Below are positions 6,861 to 13,803 of a stretch of 15,694 nucleotides of DNA, piece by piece; within the stretch, counting starts at the first letter, position 1; each line of letters opens with the position of its first letter. The DNA comes from Pseudolabrys sp. (lineage in GTDB: Bacteria; Pseudomonadota; Alphaproteobacteria; Rhizobiales; Xanthobacteraceae): positions 1 through 15,694 of the forward strand of contig JAHCKF010000034.1 in NCBI GenBank assembly GCA_026125925.1. Reading direction: 5' to 3'. The notes below the pieces were generated by a model, which saw only the letters and a list, made by a program, of their open reading frames with translations, was not told the DNA's origin and did not search any database. A program made the translations under genes and the position numbers.

Positions 6861-7751
6861 ATGCTGGCAGCGCTGCTTACCGACCGAGGCGTGATCAGGG
6901 TCACGGGTGAGGACGCCCGGCGGTTCCTCAACGGCGTGGTCACCAACGATGTCGAGAAGCTGACGCCCGGCGGCGCGCGCTACGCCGCTCTGCTGACGCC
7001 GCAGGGCAAGATCATCGTCGATTTTCTGATCGCCGAGGCCGGCGCCAACGATGGCGGCGGCTTTTTCATCGACGCGCCGAAGGCGCTGACCCCGACGCTG
7101 GTACAGAAGCTCGGCTTCTACAAGCTGCGCGCCAAAGTGACGATCGAGGACCTGTCGGACCGGCTGGTCGTCATGGCGCTGTGGGACGGCGCCCGCGATA
7201 CCGAATACGGCCTGTGCTTTGCCGACCCCCGCCTGCCCGATCTCGGCATTCGCGCCATCGTGCCGCCGCAGGTCGCCGAAGAAGCGGCGGCCGACTTGGG
7301 CGCCACCCTGAGCGATGCCGAAGCCTATGAGACGCATCGCATTGCGCTCGGCGTGCCGCGCGGCGGCGAGGACTTCATCTATGCCGACACCTTTCCGCAC
7401 GAAGCCGACATGGATCAGCTCCACGGTGTCGATTTCCACAAGGGCTGTTACATCGGCCAGGAAGTGGTCTCGCGTGTCGAGCATCGCGCGACCGCGCGCA
7501 GCCGCATCGTTCCCGTGACGTTCGAGGGCGCGGCGCCGATGCAGGGGCTCGATGTCACCGCGGGCGACAAGCAGATCGGCATGATGGGCTCCGCCGCCCA
7601 TGGCCGCGGCCTCGCTCTGCTGCGGCTCGACCGCGTCGCCGATGCGATCGCCGCCGGCACCTCGATCGAGTCCGGCGGCGTCGTTCTGCGCGTGACGAAG
7701 CCGGGCTGGGCCGGCTTCGCGTTTCCGGGTGAAACCAAGGCTGCGGAATAA
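6861..7751 (+). CDS. ygfZ: Folate-binding protein YgfZ (GcvT-like, IBA57/CAF17 family)
   Basis: YgfZ proteins resemble the glycine-cleavage T protein, bind tetrahydrofolate and help maintain certain iron-sulfur enzymes, including the tRNA methylthiotransferase MiaB. The protein is 296 aa. The N-terminal GcvT-like fold starts LLTDRGVIRVTGEDARRFL, followed by NDVEKL and the LLTPQGKIIVDF strand. The family signature K-G-C-Y-x-G-Q-E is intact at 194-201 with the invariant Cys at 196, followed by VVSRVEHR. A short C-terminal beta-barrel part completes it. ATG at 6861 gives the standard N-terminus, with GGGGAC just upstream; ATG at 6846 is an alternative. It converges with the aldo/keto reductase gene, 12 nt apart. 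Confidence 0.93.
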   Translation: MLAALLTDRGVIRVTGEDARRFLNGVVTNDVEKLTPGGARYAALLTPQGKIIVDFLIAEAGANDGGGFFIDAPKALTPTLVQKLGFYKLRAKVTIEDLSDRLVVMALWDGARDTEYGLCFADPRLPDLGIRAIVPPQVAEEAAADLGATLSDAEAYETHRIALGVPRGGEDFIYADTFPHEADMDQLHGVDFHKGCYIGQEVVSRVEHRATARSRIVPVTFEGAAPMQGLDVTAGDKQIGMMGSAAHGRGLALLRLDRVADAIAAGTSIESGGVVLRVTKPGWAGFAFPGETKAAE

Positions 7752-7763
7752 AGCGCCCCGCGC

Positions 7764-8780
7764 TCAGCCACGCTCGGAATCGAGCGCCGACATGCCCCAG
7801 GCGGCATAGCGCTCGCCCGCCGCGGCGCCTTTCGGCACAGCGCTTTCGATCGCCGCGAGATCCTGTTCCGTCAATGTCACGTCGAGCGCACCGAGCGATT
7901 CCGCAAGGCGGTCGCGACGGCGCGCGCCGATCAGCGGCACGATGTCGCCGCCGTGATCCTTGCCCTGCGCCATGACCCAGGCGATCGCGAGCTGGGCGAC
8001 GCTGATGCCCTTGGCGTCAGCGATCCGGCGCAAGGCTTCGACCAGCGCCAGGTTCTTTTGCGCGTTGTCGCCCTGAAAGCGCGGGCTCGCAGCGCGGAAG
8101 TCGCCGGCCGACAGTTGCTCCGGCTTGAAGTGGCCGCTGATCAGGCCGCGGGATAGCACGCCATAGGCCGTGATGCCGATGCCGAGCTCACGTGTCGTTT
8201 GCAGGATACCGTCTTCGATGCCGCGCGAGATGAGCGAATATTCGATCTGCAGGTCGCTGATCGGTGCGACGGCGGCGGCGCGGCGGATGGTGTCGGAGCC
8301 GACTTCGGACAAACCGACGTGGCGCACATAGCCGCCCTTTACCAGATCGGCGACGGCGCCGACGGTGTCCTCGATCGGCAGCGTGGGATCGAGCCGCGAG
8401 GGCCGATAGATATCGATGGCATCGACGCCAAGCCGCTGCAGCGAATAGGCGGCGAAGTTCTTCACCGCCGCCGGCCGCGCGTCGTAACCGGTCCAAACGC
8501 CATCGGGGCCGCGCAGGCCGCCGAACTTGACGCTGATGACGGCGTTGCCGCGGCGGCTCGCCGGCGCGGCCTTCAGCGCCTCGGCGATCAGCATCTCGTT
8601 GTGACCCATGCCATAGAAGTCGCCGGTATCGATCAGCGTGATGCCGGCTTCGAGCGCGGCGTGGATGGTGGCGATGCTCTCGGCCCGGTCAGCGGGCCCA
8701 TAGAGTGCCGACATGCCCATGGCGCCGAGCCCTATCTCGGAGACGCGCGGGCCGGTGCGACCCAACTGACGGGTTTTCAT
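7764..8780 (-). CDS. Aldo/keto reductase with Ser in place of the catalytic His
   Basis: A 338-aa NADPH-dependent aldo/keto reductase with a TIM barrel. The N-terminus LGRTGPRVSEIGLGAMGMS and the DTGDFYG motif supply the catalytic D51 and Y56; K85 sits in VISVKFGG. The fourth residue of the usual D-Y-K-H tetrad is not His: the segment reads DIYRPSRLDP, where many relatives have Y-x-Q-H-R-x-D, putting Ser at 128. YSLISR and the late cofactor segment VPLIGARRRDRLAESL fit the family. The substrate is unknown. ATG at 8780 has GAGGAG at 8790-8795 with 9 nt spacing. The frame stays open upstream, but only as the antisense of lysR. Divergence from a LysR gene suggests that protein controls it. Confidence 0.93.
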   Translation of the reverse strand: MKTRQLGRTGPRVSEIGLGAMGMSALYGPADRAESIATIHAALEAGITLIDTGDFYGMGHNEMLIAEALKAAPASRRGNAVISVKFGGLRGPDGVWTGYDARPAAVKNFAAYSLQRLGVDAIDIYRPSRLDPTLPIEDTVGAVADLVKGGYVRHVGLSEVGSDTIRRAAAVAPISDLQIEYSLISRGIEDGILQTTRELGIGITAYGVLSRGLISGHFKPEQLSAGDFRAASPRFQGDNAQKNLALVEALRRIADAKGISVAQLAIAWVMAQGKDHGGDIVPLIGARRRDRLAESLGALDVTLTEQDLAAIESAVPKGAAAGERYAAWGMSALDSERG

Positions 8781-8850
8781 GGCTTCGAACTCCTCGCTTG
8801 GCGACGCCCGGTGGCGTCGATGCGCGGAATATGCGGTCTCGCTTCGCGTT

Positions 8851-8871
8851 CGATAATCCGATATTATCGGA
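8851..8871. promoter_or_regulatory. Palindromic operator candidate between aldo/keto reductase and LysR genes
   Basis: Two overlapping inverted repeats are present: CGATAAT-CCGAT-ATTATCG (8851-8869, perfect 7-bp arms) and TCCGATA-T-TATCGGA (8857-8871, perfect 7-bp arms). They lie 25 nt upstream of the LysR ATG and 71 nt upstream of the reductase ATG, where a LysR-type regulator usually binds in a divergent pair. AT-rich dyads with T-N11-A spacing are typical of LysR sites. Confidence 0.65.
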
Positions 8872-8895
8872 ATAGCCTGTACGGAAATTCGAACA

Positions 8896-9795
8896 ATGGC
8901 CCCGGTCAACCTGAGCGATCTCGACGCATTCACGGCCGTCGCCCGAGCCCGCAGCTTCCGCGGTGCGGCCAGCCTACGGAACGTCTCGGCATCGTCGCTG
9001 AGCGAAGCGCTGAAGCGGCTGGAGGCGGACCTCGGCGTCCGCCTGCTCAACCGCACCACGCGTAGCGTGACTCCGACGGAGGCCGGGGAGCGCCTGCTAC
9101 AACAGCTTACACCGGCGCTGTCCGATATCGAAGGTGCATTGACGGCGGCGAAGAGCCAGCGCGACCGGCCGGCCGGCACCTTGCGCCTCAACGTGCCGGA
9201 AATTGTCGCCGAGAAGATCCTGCCCGCCATCGTCGCGCGCTTCCTCGTGGCGCATCCCGGCATCCGCATGGAGATCGCCGCCAACAACACCTTCATTGAC
9301 GTGGTCGCCGAGGGCTTCGATGCCGGCATCCGCTATGAGGAGAAGCTCGAGCGCGACATGATCGCGATCCCGATCGGACCGCGCACGCAGCGTTACGTCG
9401 CGGCAGCATCGCCGAACTATCTCGCCGCCCACGGCACGCCGCGGCATCCGCGCGAACTCGTCAATCACGCCTGCATCGGCCACCGCTTCGCCAGCGGCCG
9501 TTCCTCGGTGTGGGAGTTCGAGCGCGGCGGCCGCGCGGTGAAAATCAGCCCGGCGGGACCGTTGATCGGCTCCAACATTGAACTGGAACTGGCCGCCGCC
9601 GCGGCCGGTCTCGGCATTGTCTACAGCTTCGCGGAGTTCGTCGGTCCCGAAATCGAGCGCGGCGCTCTCACCGAGATTCTCGCCGACTGGTCGATCAGCT
9701 TTCCCGGGCCCTATCTCTATTTCCCGAGCCGGCGGCACATGCCGGCGCCGCTGCGCGCCTTCGTGGATTTCGTCAAGAACGAGCCGCCCGCCTGA
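8896..9795 (+). CDS. LysR family transcriptional regulator
   Basis: This 299-aa protein has an N-terminal winged helix-turn-helix: LSDLDAFTAVARARSF, the recognition helix around SASSLSEALKRLEADLG (about 31-47), and LLNRTTRSVTPTEAG. A linker helix leads to the periplasmic-binding-like effector domain (about 92-295), starting GTLRLNVPEIVAEKILP. This layout resembles the CrgA/DhcR-like group of LysR proteins often found beside oxidoreductases. The effector cannot be deduced. The protein probably controls the divergent aldo/keto reductase gene, and itself, through the palindrome at 8851-8871. It is followed 36 nt later by tag, which probably has its own expression signals or reads through from here. 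Confidence 0.94.
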   Translation: MAPVNLSDLDAFTAVARARSFRGAASLRNVSASSLSEALKRLEADLGVRLLNRTTRSVTPTEAGERLLQQLTPALSDIEGALTAAKSQRDRPAGTLRLNVPEIVAEKILPAIVARFLVAHPGIRMEIAANNTFIDVVAEGFDAGIRYEEKLERDMIAIPIGPRTQRYVAAASPNYLAAHGTPRHPRELVNHACIGHRFASGRSSVWEFERGGRAVKISPAGPLIGSNIELELAAAAAGLGIVYSFAEFVGPEIERGALTEILADWSISFPGPYLYFPSRRHMPAPLRAFVDFVKNEPPA

Positions 9796-9831
9796 GATTA
9801 CAAGGTCAATGAGAGGCGCTATATCTTCGCC

Positions 9832-10461
9832 ATGGCCGTTCAAAAGACGATTCTGCATCCCGATGGCTTGAAGCGCTGCCCGTGGCCCGGGGCCGACCCA
9901 TTCTACGTCGCCTATCACGACCATGAATGGGGCGTGCCCGAATGGGACGACCGCGCGCTGTTCGAGAAGCTGATCCTCGACGGCTTCCAGGCCGGGCTGT
10001 CGTGGATCACCATCCTGCGCAAGCGCGAGAATTTCCGCAAAGCCTTCGACGGCTTCGAGCCGGAGAAGATCGCGCGCTATACGCCGAAGAAAGTCGAGCG
10101 GCTGATGCAGGACGCCGGCATCGTGCGCAACCGCGCCAAGATCGAGGGCGCGATCCTGTCGGCGCGCGGCTATCTGAGAATCATGGAGAGCGGCCCGGGT
10201 TTTTCCGCGATGCTGTGGGAGCACGTCGGCGGCAAGCCGATCGACACCAAATTGCGCGGCGGCCAGAAGCCCGCCGCCGAAACGCCGGTGTCCAAGGCGA
10301 TGTCGAAGCAACTCATCGGCCACGGTTTCAAGTTCGTCGGCCCGACCATCGTCTATGCCTTCATGCAGGCGGTCGGTATGGTCAACGATCACGAAGTGAC
10401 GTGCTGGTGCCACGCCGAATGCAACAAGCTGGCAACGAAACACGCCAAGAAGAAGCGATGA
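9832..10461 (+). CDS. tag: DNA-3-methyladenine glycosylase I
   Basis: Tag removes 3-methyladenine from alkylated DNA, starting base excision repair. The 209-aa protein aligns by eye with E. coli Tag through most of its length. The zinc site is complete: C16 and H29 (spaced 13 as in E. coli) with H187 and C191 (NDHEVTC). QAGLSWITILRKRENFR and QDAGIVRNRAKI are signature segments, and GFKFVGPT is conserved. The position of E. coli Glu38, in the lesion-recognition pocket, is Asp50 here (LDGFQAGLSW), a conservative change. An N-terminal extension of about 12 residues and a basic C-terminal tail (KHAKKKR) are additional. Its stop overlaps the next start (ATGA), so the HD gene is translationally coupled to it. 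Confidence 0.96.
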   Translation: MAVQKTILHPDGLKRCPWPGADPFYVAYHDHEWGVPEWDDRALFEKLILDGFQAGLSWITILRKRENFRKAFDGFEPEKIARYTPKKVERLMQDAGIVRNRAKIEGAILSARGYLRIMESGPGFSAMLWEHVGGKPIDTKLRGGQKPAAETPVSKAMSKQLIGHGFKFVGPTIVYAFMQAVGMVNDHEVTCWCHAECNKLATKHAKKKR

Positions 10462-11111
10462 AGAAGCCTGCCCCCGCAACGAGCGCGGCGCCGCTGCCGC
10501 CCGCCAAATCCGTTCGTGCAAAGTCTGTACGGGCTTGGCAGCGCATGTTGTCCGGCCGCCGGCTCGACCTGCTCGACCCCTCGCCGCTCGACGTCGAACT
10601 CGACGACATCGCCCATGGGCTGGCCCGCGTCGCGCGCTGGAACGGTCAGACCAAGGGCGCGCATATTTTTTCGGTGGCGCAGCATGTGCTGCTGGTCGAG
10701 ACTTTGGCTCGCGCCAAATCGCCCAATCTCGACAACCGCATGCGTCTGGCCATCCTGCTGCACGACGCCGCCGAATACGTGATCGGCGACATGATCTCGC
10801 CCTTCAAGGCCGTGATCGGCGATAGCTACAAGGTCGTGGAAAACCGCCTGCTCGCCGCCATCCATCTGCGCTTCGGCTTGCCGGCCAAACTGCCGGAAAC
10901 CTGGACCAAACTCATCAAGGCCGCCGACCGCAACGCGGCGTATCTCGAATCGACGCGCCTTGCCGGTTTCGAGGAGGCCGAGGCCCGCAAATTCTTCGGC
11001 CAGCCGCCGAAGTTTTCGGCCGCCATCGAGCGCGATTACCTCACCCCCTGGCCGGCGTCCACCGCGGCCAGGCGCTTTGCCGAACGGGTGGAAAAACTGC
11101 TACGGAACTGA
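10458..11111 (+). CDS. HD-domain hydrolase, YfbR-like (probable nucleotide phosphohydrolase)
   Basis: A 217-aa metal-dependent phosphohydrolase. The HD metal site is intact: H76 (FSVAQHVLLV), H102-D103 (LLHDAAE) and D157 (AADRNA). The DMISPFKAVI segment right after the HD pair is typical of the YfbR/5'-deoxynucleotidase-like group, which dephosphorylates deoxynucleoside monophosphates. Residues 1-27 are a Pro/Ala/Lys-rich, probably disordered extension. The ATG at 10458 overlaps the tag stop by four bases, so co-expression with tag is nearly certain. A role in cleaning up nucleotides alongside alkylation repair is plausible but inferred. Confidence 0.9.
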   Translation: MKKPAPATSAAPLPPAKSVRAKSVRAWQRMLSGRRLDLLDPSPLDVELDDIAHGLARVARWNGQTKGAHIFSVAQHVLLVETLARAKSPNLDNRMRLAILLHDAAEYVIGDMISPFKAVIGDSYKVVENRLLAAIHLRFGLPAKLPETWTKLIKAADRNAAYLESTRLAGFEEAEARKFFGQPPKFSAAIERDYLTPWPASTAARRFAERVEKLLRN

Positions 11112-11149
11112 GCCTTCTCAAGCCCGCCGGTTCGGCATAGATAGACGTT

Positions 11150-11656
11150 ATGATCCATGTCTGCTCGTTGGCACGTCTTTATAAAACGGTCGAAGAGACC
11201 AAGGCGCTGCACATCGTCACGCTGCTGCGCCTGACCGACCGCGTGACGCGGCCGGCGCATATTACGGCCGATAATCACCTCATTCTCGCGGTTGATGACA
11301 TTGTCGATGCCGAAGACGGTTTTACCGTGCCGGCGCAGGAGCACGTCCTGCGCCTGATCGATTTCGCGCAAGCCTGGGACCGTTCGACGCCGATGGTGGT
11401 GCATTGCTTCGCCGGCATCAGCCGCTCGACCGCGGCGGCCTTCACCGCCGCCTGCGCGCTGAGCCCGCAGCGAGATGAAGCCTACATTGCACGCGCCATC
11501 CGCGCCGCCTCTCCGACCGCCGCGCCCAACAAACGCATCGTCGCCATCGCGGATGACATCCTCAAACGCGATGGCCGCATGATCCGCGCCGTCGAGGCGC
11601 TCGGCCGTGGCCAGGAAGCCATGGAAGGCCATCCGTTCCGTCTGGAGCTGACATGA
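11150..11656 (+). CDS. Tyrosine/dual-specificity phosphatase-like protein
   Basis: A 168-aa cysteine phosphatase. The P-loop HCFAGISRS carries the CX5R signature with nucleophile C86 and R92. Aspartates D49, D50 and D53 upstream (AVDDIVDAED) are candidates for the general acid. The N-terminus HVCSLARLYKTVEETKALHIVTLL is a short strand-helix-strand unit that differs from classical PTPs, which fits the small bacterial tyrosine phosphatase family that is annotated without a known substrate. It begins 38 nt after the HD gene and probably belongs to the tag operon. Protein, phosphoinositide or small-molecule substrates are all possible. Confidence 0.88.
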   Translation: MIHVCSLARLYKTVEETKALHIVTLLRLTDRVTRPAHITADNHLILAVDDIVDAEDGFTVPAQEHVLRLIDFAQAWDRSTPMVVHCFAGISRSTAAAFTAACALSPQRDEAYIARAIRAASPTAAPNKRIVAIADDILKRDGRMIRAVEALGRGQEAMEGHPFRLELT

Positions 11657-11703
11657 ACGAAGGCAGCGTGTGGTCAAGCTTGCACGCGGGGGGCAGAACA
11701 TGA
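11653..11703 (+). CDS. Possible 16-codon coupling mini-ORF
   Basis: ATG at 11653 overlaps the phosphatase stop (ATGA). The frame encodes MNEGSVWSSLHAGGRT and its TGA at 11701-11703 overlaps the ATG of the thioesterase (again ATGA). GGAG at 11644-11647 with a 5-nt spacer is a good ribosome site for it. The arrangement could pass ribosomes from the phosphatase to the thioesterase. Whether the peptide is made or matters is unknown, and chance remains possible. Confidence 0.35.
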   Translation: MNEGSVWSSLHAGGRT

Positions 11704-12176
11704 CGACACTGCACTACGGACTGGTCGATCCCGAAGTTCTCCGTTCCCATGACGGGCTGAGCTTTCTCAAGGGCATCATTGCGGGCGACATCCCGCAGCC
11801 GCCGATCTCGGAAGTGCTCGGCTTTCATCTGGCCGAGGCGGAGCCGAACCGCGTTGTGTTCGAAGGCCTGCCGGAGTTGCGGCACTACAATCCAATCGGC
11901 ACCGTTCACGGCGGCTTCGCCGCGACCCTGCTCGACTCGGCGCTCGCCTGCGCGATCTATACGACCATGCAGAAGGGCGATAGCTGGACGACGCTCGAAC
12001 TGAAGCTGAATTACGTGCGGCCGCTGACCAAGGATACCGGCCCGGTGCGCGCCGAAGGCCGTGTCATCCATCGCGGCCGCAGCGTGGCGACGTCGGAAGG
12101 CGATCTAAAGGATCTGAGCGGCAAGCTCTACGCCCACGCCACGACGACCTGCATGGTGTTTCCGGCGAAGGCGTAA
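11700..12176 (+). CDS. PaaI-family hotdog thioesterase
   Basis: A 158-aa hotdog-fold acyl-CoA thioesterase. The core motif NPIGTVHGGFAATLLDSALACA (in parts NPIGTVHGG, 64-72, and ATLLDSALACA, 75-85) has the HGG turn and D79, the expected catalytic acid. The paired strand TTLELKLNYVRPLTKDTGPVRAEG and VIHRGRSVATSEGDL complete the fold. PaaI-type enzymes release CoA from aryl- or medium-chain acyl-CoA, but the substrate here is unknown. ATG at 11700 has a GGGGGG stretch about 6 nt upstream; an in-frame GTG at 11670 is a weaker alternative. It is probably the last gene of the tag run and ends 3 nt from the convergent secreted-protein gene. Confidence 0.92.
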   Translation: MTTLHYGLVDPEVLRSHDGLSFLKGIIAGDIPQPPISEVLGFHLAEAEPNRVVFEGLPELRHYNPIGTVHGGFAATLLDSALACAIYTTMQKGDSWTTLELKLNYVRPLTKDTGPVRAEGRVIHRGRSVATSEGDLKDLSGKLYAHATTTCMVFPAKA

Positions 12177-12179
12177 GCG

Positions 12180-12638
12180 TCAGTTGTTTCCAGCCGCGAA
12201 GGACGAGCGCAGTTTCAGCGGCCCGTTATCCTCCGACACGCTGGCCGACCGCGTCGGCCGCCGCGTGAATTCGCAGTAGGCAAAGCCAAGACCCGAGATC
12301 GCGCCGCGGAAGGTGTATTCGTCGACCTTGGTGACGCGGAAGCACGGCTCGATTGGCAGGCCCTTGAGCGTCGCGCAGACCGAACCGTCCTTCACGTGCA
12401 ACGTGTTGGCCGGCAGCGCTGCGTAGCGCACCTTGCCGGCGCCCTGGAATTGAATCGAACCGACCACGGAGCCGTCATGCAACACGCGGCCGCGGCCGCG
12501 GGTGCCTTCAAAGCAGCTATAATTGAAGGTCTTGCCAACAACGAAGTGCCGGGCCTGCTCCGCCGTCAGTTCTTCGGCCGAAGCCATCGACGGCAGCGCG
12601 GCCAACAGGCCGATCACGCAAGCACCCACACGCAACAT
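12180..12638 (-). CDS. Secreted hypothetical protein with four mature Cys, 152 aa
   Basis: I recognise no functional family. Residues 1-21 form a signal peptide (MLRVGACVIGLLAALP then SMASA before EE), so the mature protein is periplasmic or secreted. The mature part begins ELTAEQARHFVVGKTFNYSCFEG and contains four cysteines (42, 88, 99, 122), an even number that could form two disulfides. Glycine turns and alternating hydrophobic residues suggest a small beta-rich domain. The last 25 residues are polar and probably flexible. ATG at 12638 has GGAG (complement of 12646-12649) 7 nt upstream; a GTG one codon earlier is less likely. It is preceded by the acuI terminator, so it likely has its own promoter. 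Confidence 0.82.
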   Translation of the reverse strand: MLRVGACVIGLLAALPSMASAEELTAEQARHFVVGKTFNYSCFEGTRGRGRVLHDGSVVGSIQFQGAGKVRYAALPANTLHVKDGSVCATLKGLPIEPCFRVTKVDEYTFRGAISGLGFAYCEFTRRPTRSASVSEDNGPLKLRSSFAAGNN

Positions 12639-12671
12639 CACGGAACTCCGACTGACGCCACAACAGAAGAT

Positions 12672-12691
12672 TAGCGGGCTTCCGCCCGCTA
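12672..12691 (-). terminator. Probable intrinsic terminator of acuI
   Basis: TAGCGGGC (12672-12679) and GCCCGCTA (12684-12691) form a perfect 8-bp GC-rich stem with a TTCC loop. Read on the minus strand it lies 53 nt after the acuI stop and is followed by a T-rich but interrupted stretch (ATCTTCTGTT). The stem is strong and the T tract is modest. Confidence 0.55.
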
Positions 12692-12710
12692 GAAAACATG
12701 TTGCGGATTA

Positions 12711-12729
12711 TGCCTAACGATCGTTGGCA
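12711..12729. repeat. Inverted repeat in the acuI 3' region
   Basis: A 10-bp perfect palindrome AACGATCGTT (12715/6-12725) is flanked by TGCC and GGCA, so the dyad extends to 14 paired bases with one unpaired T. It has no loop, so it suits a DNA-binding site better than an RNA hairpin. It sits between the acuI stop and the terminator; the function is unknown. Confidence 0.35.
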
Positions 12730-12744
12730 AATCCTGAATGGAGT

Positions 12745-13731
12745 TTACCCGATCTTGACCACGACGCGACCCCGGATCTGCCCGGCAACGATGTCGGCCG
12801 CAGCCTGGGGCAGATCGGAAAGGCCGATTTCCCGGGTCATGGCGGCCAATTTTTGGCGGTCGAGGTCGTTTTCCAGCCTTTTCCAAGCTTCCTGCCGCTT
12901 CGGCAGCGGGCACATCACCGAGTCGATGCCCAAAAGACACACCCCGCGCAAAATGAAAGGCGCAACCGATCCCGGCAGATCCATGCCACTGGCGAGGCCG
13001 CAGGCGGCGACCGCCCCGCCATAGCGGATCATCGACAGCAGGTTGGCGAGCGTGGTCGAGCCGACGGAATCGACGCCACCGGCCCAGCGTTCCTTGGCCA
13101 GCGGTTTCACCGGGCCGGTGAGCGCGGCGCGCTCGACGATTTCGGAGGCCCCCAGCCCTTTCAGGTAGTCGGCCTCCGCAGGGCGCCCGGTTACCGCGCT
13201 CACCGAGAACCCAAGCTTGGAGAGGATCGATACCGCGACCGAGCCGACGCCGCCGGCGGCACCGGTGACAGCGATCGGGCCGCTTGCCGGCGTCAGGCCG
13301 TGCTTCTCCAGAGCCATGACGCACAGCATTGCCGTGAAGCCGGCAGTACCGATGGCCATCGCCTCGCGTGTGCTCATGGTCGCCGGCAGGCGCACGAGCC
13401 AGTCGCCCTTGACCCGCGACTTCTCGGCGAAGGCGCCGAGATGGGTTTCGCCGGTGCCCCAGCCGTTGAGGATGACCTTGTCGCCCGCCTTCCAGTCCGG
13501 ATGATTCGAGCTCTCGACGGTGCCGGCGAAATCGATACCGGCGATCATCGGGAAACGGCGCACCACGGGCGCCTTGCCGGTGAGCGCCAGGCCGTCCTTG
13601 TAATTGACGGTGGAGTATTCGACCCGGACGGTGACATCCCCGTCCATCAGGTTGGCTTCGTCGAAATCGGCCAGCGCCGCCTTGGTGCCGCTGTCGGCCT
13701 TCTCGATGACCATAGCCTTGAATGTCGACAC
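12745..13731 (-). CDS. acuI: Acrylyl-CoA reductase (NADPH), AcuI/YhdH family MDR oxidoreductase
   Basis: AcuI reduces acryloyl-CoA to propionyl-CoA with NADPH, removing a toxic electrophile formed from acrylate, 3-hydroxypropionate or DMSP. The 328-aa protein follows E. coli YhdH closely: NYKDGLALTG (43-52), FPMIAGIDFAGTV (60-72), VKGDWLV, GTAGFTAMLCVMALE (128-142), the nucleotide loop TGAAGGVGS (156-164), CGLASGMDLPG, and LLGIDSVMCP near the end. It is a zinc-independent medium-chain dehydrogenase. The start is GTG at 13731, with GAGG 7 nt upstream; the internal ATG at residue 7 is less likely. It follows the MFS gene by 72 nt on the same strand and may be co-transcribed with it. Confidence 0.94.
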   Translation of the reverse strand: MSTFKAMVIEKADSGTKAALADFDEANLMDGDVTVRVEYSTVNYKDGLALTGKAPVVRRFPMIAGIDFAGTVESSNHPDWKAGDKVILNGWGTGETHLGAFAEKSRVKGDWLVRLPATMSTREAMAIGTAGFTAMLCVMALEKHGLTPASGPIAVTGAAGGVGSVAVSILSKLGFSVSAVTGRPAEADYLKGLGASEIVERAALTGPVKPLAKERWAGGVDSVGSTTLANLLSMIRYGGAVAACGLASGMDLPGSVAPFILRGVCLLGIDSVMCPLPKRQEAWKRLENDLDRQKLAAMTREIGLSDLPQAAADIVAGQIRGRVVVKIG

Positions 13732-13756
13732 GTCTGCGCCTCGCTCAGTTTTCGTG

Positions 13757-13796
13757 AACCTGGGCGCAGGTTGTCGCGCGCGGCGGCGCCGCGCGC
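13757..13796. promoter_or_regulatory. Two adjacent hairpins between MFS and acuI genes
   Basis: AACCTG-GGCG-CAGGTT (13757-13772) has perfect 6-bp arms. GCGCGCGGC-GGC-GCCGCGCGC (13776-13796) has perfect 9-bp GC arms. They fill most of the 72-nt gap between two same-strand genes. No T run follows on the minus strand, so simple termination is unlikely; mRNA processing, stabilisation or attenuation is possible. Confidence 0.45.
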
Positions 13797-13803
13797 AACT
13801 GTT

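Noticed and set aside
6648..7601. A 317-codon minus-strand open frame
   Set aside because: Antisense to ygfZ, whose KGCYIGQE signature fixes the coding strand.
8781..9329. Upstream extension of the aldo/keto reductase frame to 521 codons
   Set aside because: The extra part is antisense to the LysR gene and has no protein features; the family start at 8780 has a strong ribosome site.
9097..10521. A 474-codon minus-strand open frame
   Set aside because: It is antisense to lysR and tag, both well supported, and is low-complexity in the manner of GC-rich shadow frames.
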